Under the pieces are notes generated by a model. The model saw only the letters and a list, made by a program, of their open reading frames with translations, was not told where the DNA came from and did no database searches. The position numbers were made by a program, and so were the translations under genes. Positions 28,811-37,450 of a DNA stretch of 64,000 nucleotides are shown here, in pieces; position 1 is the first letter of the stretch, and each line of letters opens with the position of its first letter. This stretch comes from UBA7359 sp038142205. Its GTDB lineage: Bacteria; Pseudomonadota; Gammaproteobacteria; Eutrophobiales; Eutrophobiaceae. Location: NCBI GenBank assembly GCA_038142205.1, contig JAYQJO010000001.1, forward strand, positions 1,426,001 to 1,490,000, read 5' to 3'.

Positions 28811-29485
28811 TTACATAATTTCTCGTACTTCATTAATACCAACCGTACCAATGTCGTTTAGATTTAATAATGGTTCCCCACCTGTTTTACTGAGAGTGAC
28901 ACTTTCTACTTTTGCATTAACTAAAACTGTTTGAGCAACAGCATCACCATTAACAATAGCGGCTGCTTCTATCGTGTATTTTCCTGAAGGTAATTGATTA
29001 CCGTAGTTATCCAACCCGTCCCATGAAAACTTTGTTAAACCCGATGCATGCGATCCAAAATCAACCTGTCTTATCGTTTGACCGGACGCATCAGAAATAT
29101 TGATAACAAGATTTGACGTAGAACTATCCAGTTCAATCGCACCGCTTATTTCATTCCCGCTTGTTAAACTTGCTCTATTACCAGGAACAAGCACCGTATT
29201 ACCAACCATTGTTGAAGCCTGTAATGCCTGGCTTGATTGCAAGGAACCGGCTAATGTTGAAAATGAGTTATTTAATTCGGTAATCCCATTAACAGTACCA
29301 AACTGTGCCATTTGACTTAGAAAGTCACCGCTTTCCATTGGGTTTAATGGATCCTGATGCTGTACTTGCGTTAGCATCAATTCAAGAAAAGCATCCTGGC
29401 CTAGACCATCATTTTCTTTTTTCTCTGGCTGCTTAACTGCCAAGTGTTGTAGTTCGGCAGGTAATATTGAATTTGAATCTACCAT
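28811..29485 (-). CDS. flgD: Hook cap protein FlgD
   Basis: The product is 224 residues. The N-terminal domain has DAFLELMLTQVQHQDPLNPMESGDFLSQMAQF, the diagnostic export and assembly segment. The C-terminal half is the FlgD Ig/Tudor-like region ending in a fibronectin-like DNYGNQLPSGKYTIE strand pair. It is the scaffold on which FlgE polymerises. It lies between flgC and flgE. Confidence 0.96.
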   Translation of the reverse strand: MVDSNSILPAELQHLAVKQPEKKENDGLGQDAFLELMLTQVQHQDPLNPMESGDFLSQMAQFGTVNGITELNNSFSTLAGSLQSSQALQASTMVGNTVLVPGNRASLTSGNEISGAIELDSSTSNLVINISDASGQTIRQVDFGSHASGLTKFSWDGLDNYGNQLPSGKYTIEAAAIVNGDAVAQTVLVNAKVESVTLSKTGGEPLLNLNDIGTVGINEVREIM

Positions 29486-29517
29486 GATGTTTTCCTCTAT
29501 CTAATCTATTCTCTTGT

Positions 29518-29931
29518 TTACTGTCCCATGCTCAGGGTGCGTAATAACATCTGTTTTGATGCATTAATGATTTCAACATTATTTTGAAATGTTCGTGTTG
29601 CTGACATCATATTGGTCATTTCTTCAATTGAATTTACATTAGGAAAAAAGATGTAGCCGTTTTCATCTGCTTTAGGATGTTCCGGATGGTATTCCTGGCG
29701 TAAAGGTGTCTGGCTTTCGATGATCCCGGTAACTCGCACACCACTGCTCAATCCGTTTTTCATTGAATCAGAATAAATCGTTTCAAAAACAGGGTGTCTG
29801 GCGCGATAGGTTTCGCCATCACTGCTACTAACTGCATCAAGGTTAGCCATATTACTTGCAGTCACATTCATGCGGACCGTTTGTGCACTCATCGCTGAAC
29901 CTGCAATTTCAAATACGTTTAATAAAGACAT
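29518..29931 (-). CDS. flgC: Proximal rod protein FlgC
   Basis: The product is 137 residues, the canonical length. The N-terminal FEIAGSAMSAQTVRMNVTASNMANLDAVSS and C-terminal MTNMMSATRTFQNNVEIINASKQMLLRTL helices are conserved. It is a rod component next to FlgB. Its start overlaps the flgB stop by one base at 29931, indicating coupling. Confidence 0.97.
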   Translation of the reverse strand: MSLLNVFEIAGSAMSAQTVRMNVTASNMANLDAVSSSDGETYRARHPVFETIYSDSMKNGLSSGVRVTGIIESQTPLRQEYHPEHPKADENGYIFFPNVNSIEEMTNMMSATRTFQNNVEIINASKQMLLRTLSMGQ

Positions 29932-30314
29932 TATTCACCTCTTATTGCGGTCATTAAGCCACCTATTCTTCCGTTAAGAAATTGTAAGCTGGCTTGGTAC
30001 ATCATTGAGTTTTCCAGGAACGCGGAACGTTCTGTTTGTAGATCAACCGTATTTCCATCCAAGCTAGGTTGACTAGGAATACGGTACTTTATTTCTGCGC
30101 CCATTTTTGAATTGCCAGAGCTATCTATATGTCTGGCATTGGTTACTTTCATATCAGCATTAGCTGAAGCTGCCATAGCCAGTGTCTTTTTAAAATCAAT
30201 ATCACGTGCCTTGTAATTCGGTGTATCCGCATTGGCTATATTTGCGGCTAATAACTCAGCCCTATTCGCTCTGAGTTTTAATGCAGTTGCGTGAATTCCA
30301 AATAAATTATGCAT
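29931..30314 (-). CDS. flgB: Proximal rod protein FlgB
   Basis: The product is 127 residues. The N-terminus has LKLRANRAELLAANIANADTPNYKARDIDF, the FlgB/FlgC family signature. The C-terminal helix is shorter than in FlgG, as expected. It is the first gene of the flgBCDEFGHIJKL run and is preceded by a strong sigma54-type site at 30352-30365. Confidence 0.97.
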   Translation of the reverse strand: MHNLFGIHATALKLRANRAELLAANIANADTPNYKARDIDFKKTLAMAASANADMKVTNARHIDSSGNSKMGAEIKYRIPSQPSLDGNTVDLQTERSAFLENSMMYQASLQFLNGRIGGLMTAIRGE

Positions 30315-30351
30315 ATTTTCATCTGTCGTAATTAGTTTTTTCTAGACCGTT

Positions 30352-30365
30352 GCATCAGCCGTGCC
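30352..30365 (-). promoter_or_regulatory. Sigma54-type promoter of the flgB-L operon
   Basis: The minus strand reads TGGCACGGCTGATGCA: GG and GC ten bases apart and a near-perfect match to TGGCACG-N4-TTGC. The predicted start of transcription is about 25 bases upstream of the flgB ATG. The cheR stop lies 123 bases further upstream, so flgB does not depend on read-through from cheVR. Confidence 0.9.
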
Positions 30366-30488
30366 AGACTAATTAACACACATGATTTCAATTACTTGGA
30401 TAAAAAAAGGAAATGCTATATCAGCAATAGCGGAAAGGCTTTGCCACTCAATGGCAATGAATGAAGAGCAATTTATACTAGAGGCAAA

Positions 30489-31361
30489 TTATACCAATTT
30501 ATAGACAACGCCACGCGGACATTTAATCATTTTAAAAGCTGTGCAATGACTTGAAAGCGATTCAGATGCGCCTAAAACTAGAACACCATCTTTGTGTAAG
30601 CATTTTGCAAACTTATTCAGAATTTCCGCTTTGTTTTCTTTGGAAAAATAAATCAGAACATTACGACAAAAAATAATATCGAACCTGCCGATTGTTGCAA
30701 AACTTTCAAGTAAATTAAGATATTGGAAACGAACTCTACGCTTTATTTTTTCATTTAACTTGTATGTTTCATTTTCTGTTTTTATAAAACACTTTTTCTT
30801 TCTATCTTCAGTCAAACCGCGTGCCATAGACAACCTGTCATATTCCGCAGCTGTCGCAGCTTTAACAACTCGAGTAGAAATATCGGTGCCGACTATTTGA
30901 ATATCACTCGGGAAACAACCCGGGTTTTTCATCATGTATTCATCAATAATCATACTCATGGAATACGCTTCATAACCATAAGAACAAGCTGCAGACCAAA
31001 TACGCGGTGTCGACATACGCTTACCTGTCAGGTTTGGTAATAGTTCATCATGCAAATATTCAAACGGATACTGATCTCTAAACCACGATGTTTCATTCGT
31101 CGTCATCGCATCAATAATCTCAAGTTTTAATTTAGTATCAACGCCACTTATAATTTTTTTCGTTGCTTCACCAAGAGTTTCAACATTGTGTGCTTGTAAA
31201 ATAGGGCGCAAACGATTTTTTACCAGATAGGCCTTATTTTCGCCTAGGGTGATACCTGATGATTCTTTCAGGTAATTACAAAACAGCAAATAATCCTGAG
31301 GATCATCTTCTTTTGAATTCGTCATCATGACTGGTTTTGATTGTAATAAAGTATATGACAA
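30489..31361 (-). CDS. cheR: Chemotaxis protein methyltransferase CheR
   Basis: The product is about 290 residues. It transfers methyl groups from SAM to glutamates of chemoreceptors. The N-terminal helical domain is followed by the SAM-binding domain with RIWSAACSYGYEAYSM, QIVGTDIS, and FDIIFCRNVLIYFSKENK. The TTG at 31361 is the longest start; ATG 31328 or 31325 would remove 11-12 residues and neither has a strong ribosome binding site. It lies 54 bases downstream of cheV, probably in the same transcript. Confidence 0.94.
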   Translation of the reverse strand: MSYTLLQSKPVMMTNSKEDDPQDYLLFCNYLKESSGITLGENKAYLVKNRLRPILQAHNVETLGEATKKIISGVDTKLKLEIIDAMTTNETSWFRDQYPFEYLHDELLPNLTGKRMSTPRIWSAACSYGYEAYSMSMIIDEYMMKNPGCFPSDIQIVGTDISTRVVKAATAAEYDRLSMARGLTEDRKKKCFIKTENETYKLNEKIKRRVRFQYLNLLESFATIGRFDIIFCRNVLIYFSKENKAEILNKFAKCLHKDGVLVLGASESLSSHCTAFKMIKCPRGVVYKLV

Positions 31362-31415
31362 GTCTGCATATTCCTTGAGCCTGAGTTTAGTATTTTTAAT
31401 ACAAATCTATTGTGT

Positions 31416-32369
31416 TCAGGCTGCTTTTTCTGTTTCAGTATTATTTTTGATCCTCAAATGACCCAATACTCGGCTGGCCAGTTCTGTCGCATCATATTTT
31501 GCAATAAAATCATCTGCGCCTACTTTTCTCACCATACTCTCATTAAAAGCCCCGCTTAACGATGAGTGCAACATAACCTTTAATGAACTCAATACCGGAT
31601 GATCCTTAATATTTTTCGTTAGGGTATAACCATCCATAACGGGCATCTCAACATCAGACAGAACTAATGAACATTTTTCACTGATAGGCGTATCGGTATA
31701 CTCTGCCCATTTAAGCAGTATGTCATAGCCTTCTTTTCCATTTGTCGCTTGCGTATAGGCAATATCCATTTGCTCCAGTACTTTAATTATTTGTTTTCTA
31801 GCCATACCGGAATCATCAATAACGAGAACATGTTTGTTTTGTACATCTTTTTTATCCGTTGATGACGTTACTGCTTCATCGATATGATCAGAAAAACCTA
31901 AAACATCGGCCATCACTTTTTCAACATCGATTATTTCAACCAATTCATTATCAACTTCTGTTACTGCAGTTAGAAACGAAACATGCCCCATTCCTTTTGG
32001 TGGAGGCTTAATTTCTTCCCAATTCATATTAACGATTTTATCGACACCATCGACAAGAAAGCCCTGCACATGGCGGTTGTATTCGGCAACGATAATAAAG
32101 CTGTTTTCCATATCTTCAATTGCCGGCTTACCGACAGCCAGCGAAAGATCCATAATTGTTATGGTTTGGCCACGCATACTGGCAATCCCGCGAATAACCG
32201 GATGAGCCTGAGGTGCACGGGTCAAAGGCGGGCATTTTATGACTTCTCTTACTTTAAAAACATTGATACCAAACCGTTGCCGATGGCCTAAACGAAATAG
32301 CAATAGTTCGAGTCTGTTCCTTCCTACCAGTTGTGTTCTGGAGTTAACGTTATCTAATACTTTGGCCAT
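31416..32369 (-). CDS. cheV: Chemotaxis coupling protein CheV
   Basis: The product is about 317 residues. An N-terminal CheW-like domain (about 10-165; FGINVFKVREVI, IRGIASMRGQTITIMDL) is fused to a C-terminal receiver domain (about 180-305) with VLVIDDSGMARKQI, the phosphoacceptor Asp in LVLSDVEMPVMDG and the Lys in FIAKYD. CheV couples receptors to CheA and adapts by phosphorylation. ATG 32369 is chosen because GGAG precedes it and because the sigma28 promoter at 32401 would place the transcription start downstream of the longer alternative at 32396. Confidence 0.94.
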   Translation of the reverse strand: MAKVLDNVNSRTQLVGRNRLELLLFRLGHRQRFGINVFKVREVIKCPPLTRAPQAHPVIRGIASMRGQTITIMDLSLAVGKPAIEDMENSFIIVAEYNRHVQGFLVDGVDKIVNMNWEEIKPPPKGMGHVSFLTAVTEVDNELVEIIDVEKVMADVLGFSDHIDEAVTSSTDKKDVQNKHVLVIDDSGMARKQIIKVLEQMDIAYTQATNGKEGYDILLKWAEYTDTPISEKCSLVLSDVEMPVMDGYTLTKNIKDHPVLSSLKVMLHSSLSGAFNESMVRKVGADDFIAKYDATELASRVLGHLRIKNNTETEKAA

Positions 32370-32400
32370 ATTTTTGCTCCGAATTTGCTTTCTCAATGCT

Positions 32401-32427
32401 TTATCGTCCTGAATCTAGAAAACTTAA
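32401..32427 (-). promoter_or_regulatory. Sigma28-type promoter of cheV-cheR
   Basis: The minus strand reads TTAAGTTT, 11 bases, GACGATAA: two mismatches to TAAAGTTT-N11-GCCGATAA with exact spacing. The start of transcription would fall about 25 bases before the cheV ATG. Confidence 0.78.
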
Positions 32428-32441
32428 ACAAAAGAGATATC

Positions 32442-32455
32442 GGCATAGCCTTTGC
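32442..32455 (+). promoter_or_regulatory. Sigma54-type promoter of the small ORF-flgA unit
   Basis: The plus strand reads CGGCATAGCCTTTGCA with GG and GC ten bases apart. It diverges from the cheV sigma28 site only 15 bases away, so the two promoters sit back to back in one short region. Confidence 0.78.
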
Positions 32456-32575
32456 ATATTTATCATGAAGAAAATGTTTTGTTTTTTAGTCGTGTGGTTA
32501 AAACCGATGGGATTTCAAACGTAAATAGCTCAGGTCAATGATTTCAGGCTAAGCCTGCATTCAGAAAATTTGAAT

Positions 32576-32779
32576 ATGCTAAAACACGGTATATTCAAAA
32601 TTTTGACTCATGATAAAAAACACACCGTTACATATGAAGAAAAAGTAGCCGCTAACGATTTTAAAAATTCCAGAAATGAAGAAATTTGTTCCTTGGAGCA
32701 CCTGGAAAATTGTGCAAATGCAACAAGAGGCACAGAGGCTTATGATCAATTTGAATGGTTAAATGATCCTAATGAATAA
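32576..32779 (+). CDS. Small protein of unknown function upstream of flgA
   Basis: The product is 67 residues from ATG 32576 (a TTG at 32570 is in frame). It is hydrophilic, with no membrane segment or signal peptide, and has two Cys (EEICSLEHLENCAN). I do not recognise a family. Support for a real gene comes from the sigma54-type promoter 120 bases upstream and the stop codon overlapping the likely flgA start at 32772, which would couple translation. A short hairpin (GGCTAAGCC) lies just before it. It could instead be a non-coding leader of flgA. Confidence 0.5.
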   Translation: MLKHGIFKILTHDKKHTVTYEEKVAANDFKNSRNEEICSLEHLENCANATRGTEAYDQFEWLNDPNE

Positions 32780-33503
32780 AAATAGCTTATATAAACATTT
32801 TGCGTCAATAATACCTTTATTAATTCTGGTACTGGCAATGTCATCGTTATCCAGTAATGTGCAAAGTAAAGAGTCACATGCTCTTGATGACATCGCAAAA
32901 ACAGCACATGACTTTGTCTTAAATGAATTAAAGCGTCCTAATGAAGAAATACAGGTTATTGTCGGGCAGCTTGACCCGCGTCTACGCTTAAAGCCCTGCT
33001 CTATTCGGCTTCAAGCATTTCAACAAAATTACGAAACAAAACGAACATTAAGCACTGTTGGCGTACGATGTAATGACAGCAAACCGTGGTCTTTATATGT
33101 GCCTGTTTCTGTTAAAAACCTTAAACTGGTGGCGATCTTAAAACATGCTGTTATACGCAATACCATTATCAGTGAAGATGATATTGTCTTAGAAAAAAGG
33201 AACATTAACCGACTGACATCGGGATATTTTGACGCGACAGAACAATTGATTGGCAAGATAATTACTCAAAACTTATCCAGTGGCGCTGTATTAACAAAAC
33301 ATCATATAAAAGCGGCAACAGCAGTAAATCGAGGCCAGACTGTAACATTGATTGTCAAGAACGCCGTGATTGAAGTAAGGACGAAAGGCGTGGCAATGTC
33401 GAAAGGTGCCATTGGCGAAAGAATTAAGGTAAAAAATACGAATTCCGAGCGTATTATTGAGGGTACCATTATCAATAAAGACTTGATAAGTGTGAACTTA
33501 TAG
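32772..33503 (+). CDS. flgA: Flagellar P-ring assembly chaperone FlgA
   Basis: The product is about 243 residues from ATG 32772; ATG 32763 is the longer option. An N-terminal Sec signal peptide (SIIPLLILVLAMSSL) directs it to the periplasm, where FlgA helps FlgI polymerise into the P-ring. The mature part has RLRLKPCSIRLQAF and the C-terminal SAF domain (VAILKHAVIRNTIISEDDIVLEKRNI, RGQTVTLIVKNAVIEVRTKGVAMSKG), all conserved in FlgA. Confidence 0.95.
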   Translation: MNKNSLYKHFASIIPLLILVLAMSSLSSNVQSKESHALDDIAKTAHDFVLNELKRPNEEIQVIVGQLDPRLRLKPCSIRLQAFQQNYETKRTLSTVGVRCNDSKPWSLYVPVSVKNLKLVAILKHAVIRNTIISEDDIVLEKRNINRLTSGYFDATEQLIGKIITQNLSSGAVLTKHHIKAATAVNRGQTVTLIVKNAVIEVRTKGVAMSKGAIGERIKVKNTNSERIIEGTIINKDLISVNL

Positions 33504-33525
33504 GCATTTTTTATGTGAATAATTC

Positions 33526-33552
33526 TAAAGTTTTCTGCTGATATGGCGATAA
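33526..33552 (+). promoter_or_regulatory. Sigma28 promoter of flgM-flgN-PilZ
   Basis: TAAAGTTT, 11 bases, GGCGATAA: one mismatch to the sigma28 consensus with exact spacing. It is 33 bases upstream of the flgM ATG, so the anti-sigma factor is itself made by the sigma factor it inhibits, as known in enterics. Confidence 0.92.
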
Positions 33553-33584
33553 CAGAGGCAACACAATTATAAACGGTGAAATAT

Positions 33585-33911
33585 ATGATCGATGAAATAA
33601 AAGGCTCAAACCTTTCTACATTGAGCGGTCTGGCTAATCAACATAAGCTGGAGCAGGCTAAAGAGCATGCAAATGCAGCTGGGAGCAAGACTCAAGGCAC
33701 GGCGGAAGACAGTGTTAGTCTTACAGATCAGTCTGAAAAACTGAGAGCGCTGGAAGCAAAAGTAAAAGATCAACCTGTTGTTGATACAAAACGAGTCGAA
33801 GCGCTTAGAAGCGCCGTACTTGATGGCACTTATACTGTAGACGCAAAAAGAACAGCAGAAAAAATGGCTGATTTTGAAAACCTGTTAGACAGTAAAGCTG
33901 GAGACGAATAA
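33585..33911 (+). CDS. flgM: Anti-sigma28 factor FlgM
   Basis: The product is about 108 residues from ATG 33585, chosen because GGTGA lies six bases before it. FlgM binds FliA until the hook is complete and is then exported. The C-terminal half has the conserved VDTKRVEALRSAVLDGTYTVDAKRTAEKMADFE helix region. The N-terminal half is low complexity and probably disordered, as in the family. Confidence 0.94.
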   Translation: MIDEIKGSNLSTLSGLANQHKLEQAKEHANAAGSKTQGTAEDSVSLTDQSEKLRALEAKVKDQPVVDTKRVEALRSAVLDGTYTVDAKRTAEKMADFENLLDSKAGDE

Positions 33912-33913
33912 TC

Positions 33914-34366
33914 ATGGACGATACTCAGGCAAGGCTAGAATCACTGTTGCAACAGGAATCAGCTGCGTTGGAAAATCTTCATATTGCTTTGCTGAAAGAA
34001 CATCACGCCCTGAAAGAACGTAATGCGGAGTCTGTCAGTAAGTTATCTGAAGAAAAGAACATACTGCTTAACGAACTCGAAACGCTTGATAAAGAAAGAC
34101 AACTTTATCTGCAAAGTGTTTCTCATGCAGAAAAATCAAGCTCCAATGTCAATAATCAAATAAATCAATTAAGCAATGAAATAAAAACATGTCTGAACAA
34201 ATGCAAAAAACAAAATAATATCAATGGTGGGATTATTGAAGTGAGTACGTTATTCAATGAAAAAATGCTCGATGTGATTTGTGGTAACACTAGCAAAGAA
34301 ACAACTTATGCTTCCACAGGAAAAAGTAATACGAATAAAAAACAACATAGTCTTGGCCGTGTTTAG
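33914..34366 (+). CDS. flgN: Flagellar export chaperone FlgN
   Basis: The product is 150 residues, helical with a long coiled coil (about 5-105). FlgN is the chaperone for FlgK and FlgL and modulates FlgM translation in enterics. The family signature LLQQESAALENLHIALLKEHHALKERNAESV lies at the N-terminus. It follows flgM with a two-base gap. Confidence 0.88.
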   Translation: MDDTQARLESLLQQESAALENLHIALLKEHHALKERNAESVSKLSEEKNILLNELETLDKERQLYLQSVSHAEKSSSNVNNQINQLSNEIKTCLNKCKKQNNINGGIIEVSTLFNEKMLDVICGNTSKETTYASTGKSNTNKKQHSLGRV

Positions 34367-34371
34367 TATCT

Positions 34372-35163
34372 ATGACGACAACGAACGCTGTTATTAACGA
34401 CAAATTAATTTCAGAAAAATATTTATCCGATCAAAAAGATCTTGAATCAATAAAACTCACTTCCAGTGATGATATTTGTCACCTGTTAAAAAAAATAAAC
34501 AGTAAACATTCCCTGCTTTCAGTAGTAATCGAATCATTTGATAGTTTTTATGGCAGTACCATTATCGAGATTAACAATAAAGAAAACTACCTGGTTATTG
34601 ATGAACTGTATCCGAAAGAAGGCCATGAAAAAATTAAAATTGGTAGTCATTTAACCTTTAATACGCAATACCAGGGCGCTTTTGTGAACTTTTCTGGAAC
34701 GATAGAAGCCATTGGCGAAAACCAAAAAGCAGCTTATTACAAAATAAGTATGCCCAAGGAAATTGAGTATAATCAACGTAGAAACACCTATCGTATTGCA
34801 ACAAGCGTCAGTGAACCTATAGCCGTAACCTTGGTTGATGAAGATGATATTATGATTAAAGGTGAGCTAAGAGATATATCCCATGGTGGTTTGTGTTTAC
34901 GTGTGAATGCCCTCCCACATATCACATTAGTCAGTGAGAGCTATATCCCTACTTGTTTAATTCAAGTTAATAACCGTCAAAAGATACTATCTTCAATAAA
35001 TATATGTCATGTTGAAAAAGTAAATGAAACCGGTTCATTACGCATCGGTGCCGAATTTGCCAATATGAGTAAAATTGATAGAAGGGAACTGGAACATTTA
35101 ATCGCAACATTAGAAAGAACCATCATACAAAAAATAAAACGTACTGATAAAAAAATATCTTAG
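34372..35163 (+). CDS. PilZ domain protein, YcgR-like c-di-GMP flagellar brake
   Basis: The product is 263 residues. The N-terminal half (about 30-130) resembles the YcgR regulator domain. The C-terminal PilZ domain (about 135-255) has the c-di-GMP contact residues: an RRNTYR motif (RxxxR) and DISHGGLCL ([DN]xSxxG). YcgR-type proteins slow the motor when c-di-GMP is bound. Five bases after flgN, it lies in the sigma28 unit. Its last four bases overlap the end of the convergent glycosyltransferase gene. Confidence 0.88.
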   Translation: MTTTNAVINDKLISEKYLSDQKDLESIKLTSSDDICHLLKKINSKHSLLSVVIESFDSFYGSTIIEINNKENYLVIDELYPKEGHEKIKIGSHLTFNTQYQGAFVNFSGTIEAIGENQKAAYYKISMPKEIEYNQRRNTYRIATSVSEPIAVTLVDEDDIMIKGELRDISHGGLCLRVNALPHITLVSESYIPTCLIQVNNRQKILSSINICHVEKVNETGSLRIGAEFANMSKIDRRELEHLIATLERTIIQKIKRTDKKIS

Positions 35164-35787
35164 TGCGCACACTCCTGTTTTTTTATTTCTTCGAAAACCG
35201 GTATATCTGTAACCCGATCGATATCATTGCGTTTCGTTAAGAGCCCGATATTTAAATTTAATTCCTTTGCCTTTGATAATGTATTTGAGAAAACAGTATC
35301 AGTTCCCCATTCAATATCAGAAAACAAATCAATATAATTCTTTTTTAACGCTATTAGATAATAACCGCCATCTTTTGCTGGCCCTAAAACAATATCTTTA
35401 TCAGCTTCAAGCATCGTTGTTGTAGTTCTTAAATCTGAGATTGTTAGCGCCGGACAATCACAACCGATCAATACCGCATAAGTATACTCTGTCAATGCAT
35501 AATCAAACGCATTAAACATTTTTTCACCCAAGTTTGTGCCGCTTTGCTGCATGACTTTAAAAACATTTATTTTATTAAAATTATCAAAAAATGAATGGCC
35601 TTTTTTACCACTAAGCCAAAGTTGTTTTTCTAAAAATAGAGTTAGCTGAAGTATTCAGCGTCCTTGTTAATAACTCTTTATATAAACTGGTTGCCGCAGT
35701 GATACCAATATCAGAAATCAGGCGCGTTTTAACTTTCCCTGCCTCAGGTGTTTTAGCAAAAACAAGAAGTGCGCCTTTATTTTTCAT
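35160..35787 (-). pseudogene. TIGR04282-type glycosyltransferase (DUF2064), frameshifted
   Basis: Frame one starts at ATG 35787 and reads KNKGALLVFAKTPEAGKVKTRL, the typical start of this nucleotide-diphospho-sugar transferase-like family. It stops about 60 residues in. A different frame resumes with LFLEKQLWLSGKKG and runs to 35160 through GCDCPALT, AKDGGYYLIALK and the WGTDTVFSNT box, all family hallmarks. The switch lies near 35632-35655, among short A/T runs; one inserted or two lost bases would explain it. Family members are named for arsenosugar synthesis because they cluster with ArsS, as here. Biochemical function is not proven. Confidence 0.82.
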
Positions 35788-35788
35788 T

Positions 35789-36459
35789 TCATAAATACAT
35801 TCTTGCTAGTTTATTTGTATCAAAATCAAAAAAGTAAAGTAAGCGTAACAACCACATTTTAAAAATAGTTTTAATAATACCGTTTTTCTCCCAACGACGA
35901 CTTGAACTAACAACCTTTTCTCTAAAGCAAACAGGCTTTGCTAGTTCTAATAACTTTTTGAAATTGTAATATGTTCCATTAAAGCTATTTCAGGAAAACC
36001 GGCTGCTTCGGAAAATAATTCTCTGCTAATAAACAGAACCTGATCACCTGTCATTATTCCTGTTAATCTTGAACGGACATTCATACATTTTTCAATAACA
36101 CGGAAAAGAAAATTATCCCCTGATAACTTTATGTCAAAACGACCCCATAAGTTTTTACAGTTATCTATTTGGAAAAATAATTCAGCTACATTAGCAGGCA
36201 AAAATGTATCAACATGTAAAAACAGGAAACATTCTCCCGTTGCTTTCGCCGCGCCAGCATTCATTTGAATTGCACGTGACTTTTTCGATTTAATTAAAAT
36301 ATCAGATAAAGGAGAAGCAAGGGATAAAGTATCATCATAACTACCGCCATCAACAACTATTATTTCATGACCTTGTTCTCTGAGTGATTGCAATGCAGTT
36401 AAACATTGTATTATTTGAACTGATTCATTAAATACAGGAATAATGATCGATAATTTCAT
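35789..36459 (-). pseudogene. TIGR04283-type family 2 glycosyltransferase, frameshifted
   Basis: The N-terminal 170 residues read MKLSIIIPVFNES, VVDGGSYDDT, LFLHVDTFLP and TGDQVLFI: a GT-A glycosyltransferase with the usual DxD-like HVDT. The frame breaks after ITISKS. One base over, it continues KKLLELAKPVCFREKVVSSSRRWEKNG to a TGA at 35789, restoring the family C-terminus. One missing A in the five-base run at 35955-35959 explains it. Repaired length would be about 223 residues, normal. It abuts the downstream TIGR04282 gene by one base and the upstream arsS by four. Confidence 0.85.
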
Positions 36460-36463
36460 TTTA

Positions 36464-37423
36464 TCAAGTCAATGCACCGCCACAACTGCTGCCTTGTCCT
36501 GCCGTACAGGCATAACAGTGATCCCTTACGGCAATCGGTTCATCTCTAATATCATTATTTAACAACTCAGACAAATGAACACGTTGGCTCTTGTCACTTA
36601 TATTTAAATTTAACATTTGATTAAAGTCACAGTCATAAACATACCCCTGCCAATCAACGCTGATTAAATGACGACACATAACACTTTCAATATTTTCATT
36701 TCGGTGCGATGCTTTTAGTAGAGTCATATAGTCATTTAAGCTGTTCTTCGATATCAAGGTACTGCCAAATCGTTGAATCGGCATATTGCATAAGGTAAAA
36801 AGCTGATTAAACACAACACCAAAACGTTCCAATAATTCTTTTTTATAGGCCCTTTCCAACTCTTCTTGAGAAGGAGGCAAAGCAGGACCTTGTGGATTAT
36901 AAACAAGGTTTAATACCAAGTCGGAATCGTTCCTACCATAACCTAATTCATTAAGCTTTTTTATTCCGCCAATACTTTTATCGAATACACCCTTACCGCG
37001 TTGCGCATCAACATTTTCTTCCAGATAACAAGGCAAAGAAGCAATAACCTCTATTTTCTCTTCAGCTAGAAAGTCAGCGAGTTCTTCCATGCCGGGTTCA
37101 AATAAAATCGTCAAGTTACATCGATCTATAACATGAATATTATTTTTCCTTGCAAAAGAAACAAGAGCTTTAAACTCAGGGTGAAGTTCAGGTGCACCAC
37201 CGGTAATATCAAGCGTTTTTATTTTATTTTGTATCAGGATTGATTTTACCAGCGTTAATGTTTCTGGGGACATCATTTCTGTTCTTTTTGGACTTGAATT
37301 TACATGGCAATGAACACACTGTTGATTGCACTTTAAACCAATATTGATTTGTAATGTTTCTAATGTACTTCTATATATTGAAGGGAAATCTAATTGATTC
37401 AAATGAGGCAAAGTCTCATGCAT
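36464..37423 (-). CDS. arsS: Arsenosugar biosynthesis radical SAM protein ArsS
   Basis: The product is 319 residues. The radical SAM cluster motif is CNQQCVHCH (CxxxCxxC) near residue 32, followed by TLDITGGAPELHPEF. The C-terminus is the Cys-rich DHCYACTAGQGSSCGG; some relatives carry selenocysteine in this family, but here all positions are Cys. ArsS adds the 5'-deoxyadenosyl moiety to dimethylarsenite. The expected methyltransferase ArsM is not in the window. The gene is intact while both glycosyltransferases downstream are frameshifted. Confidence 0.88.
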   Translation of the reverse strand: MHETLPHLNQLDFPSIYRSTLETLQINIGLKCNQQCVHCHVNSSPKRTEMMSPETLTLVKSILIQNKIKTLDITGGAPELHPEFKALVSFARKNNIHVIDRCNLTILFEPGMEELADFLAEEKIEVIASLPCYLEENVDAQRGKGVFDKSIGGIKKLNELGYGRNDSDLVLNLVYNPQGPALPPSQEELERAYKKELLERFGVVFNQLFTLCNMPIQRFGSTLISKNSLNDYMTLLKASHRNENIESVMCRHLISVDWQGYVYDCDFNQMLNLNISDKSQRVHLSELLNNDIRDEPIAVRDHCYACTAGQGSSCGGALT

Positions 37424-37450
37424 AAGTATAACAACCTGTACTTTTATATA

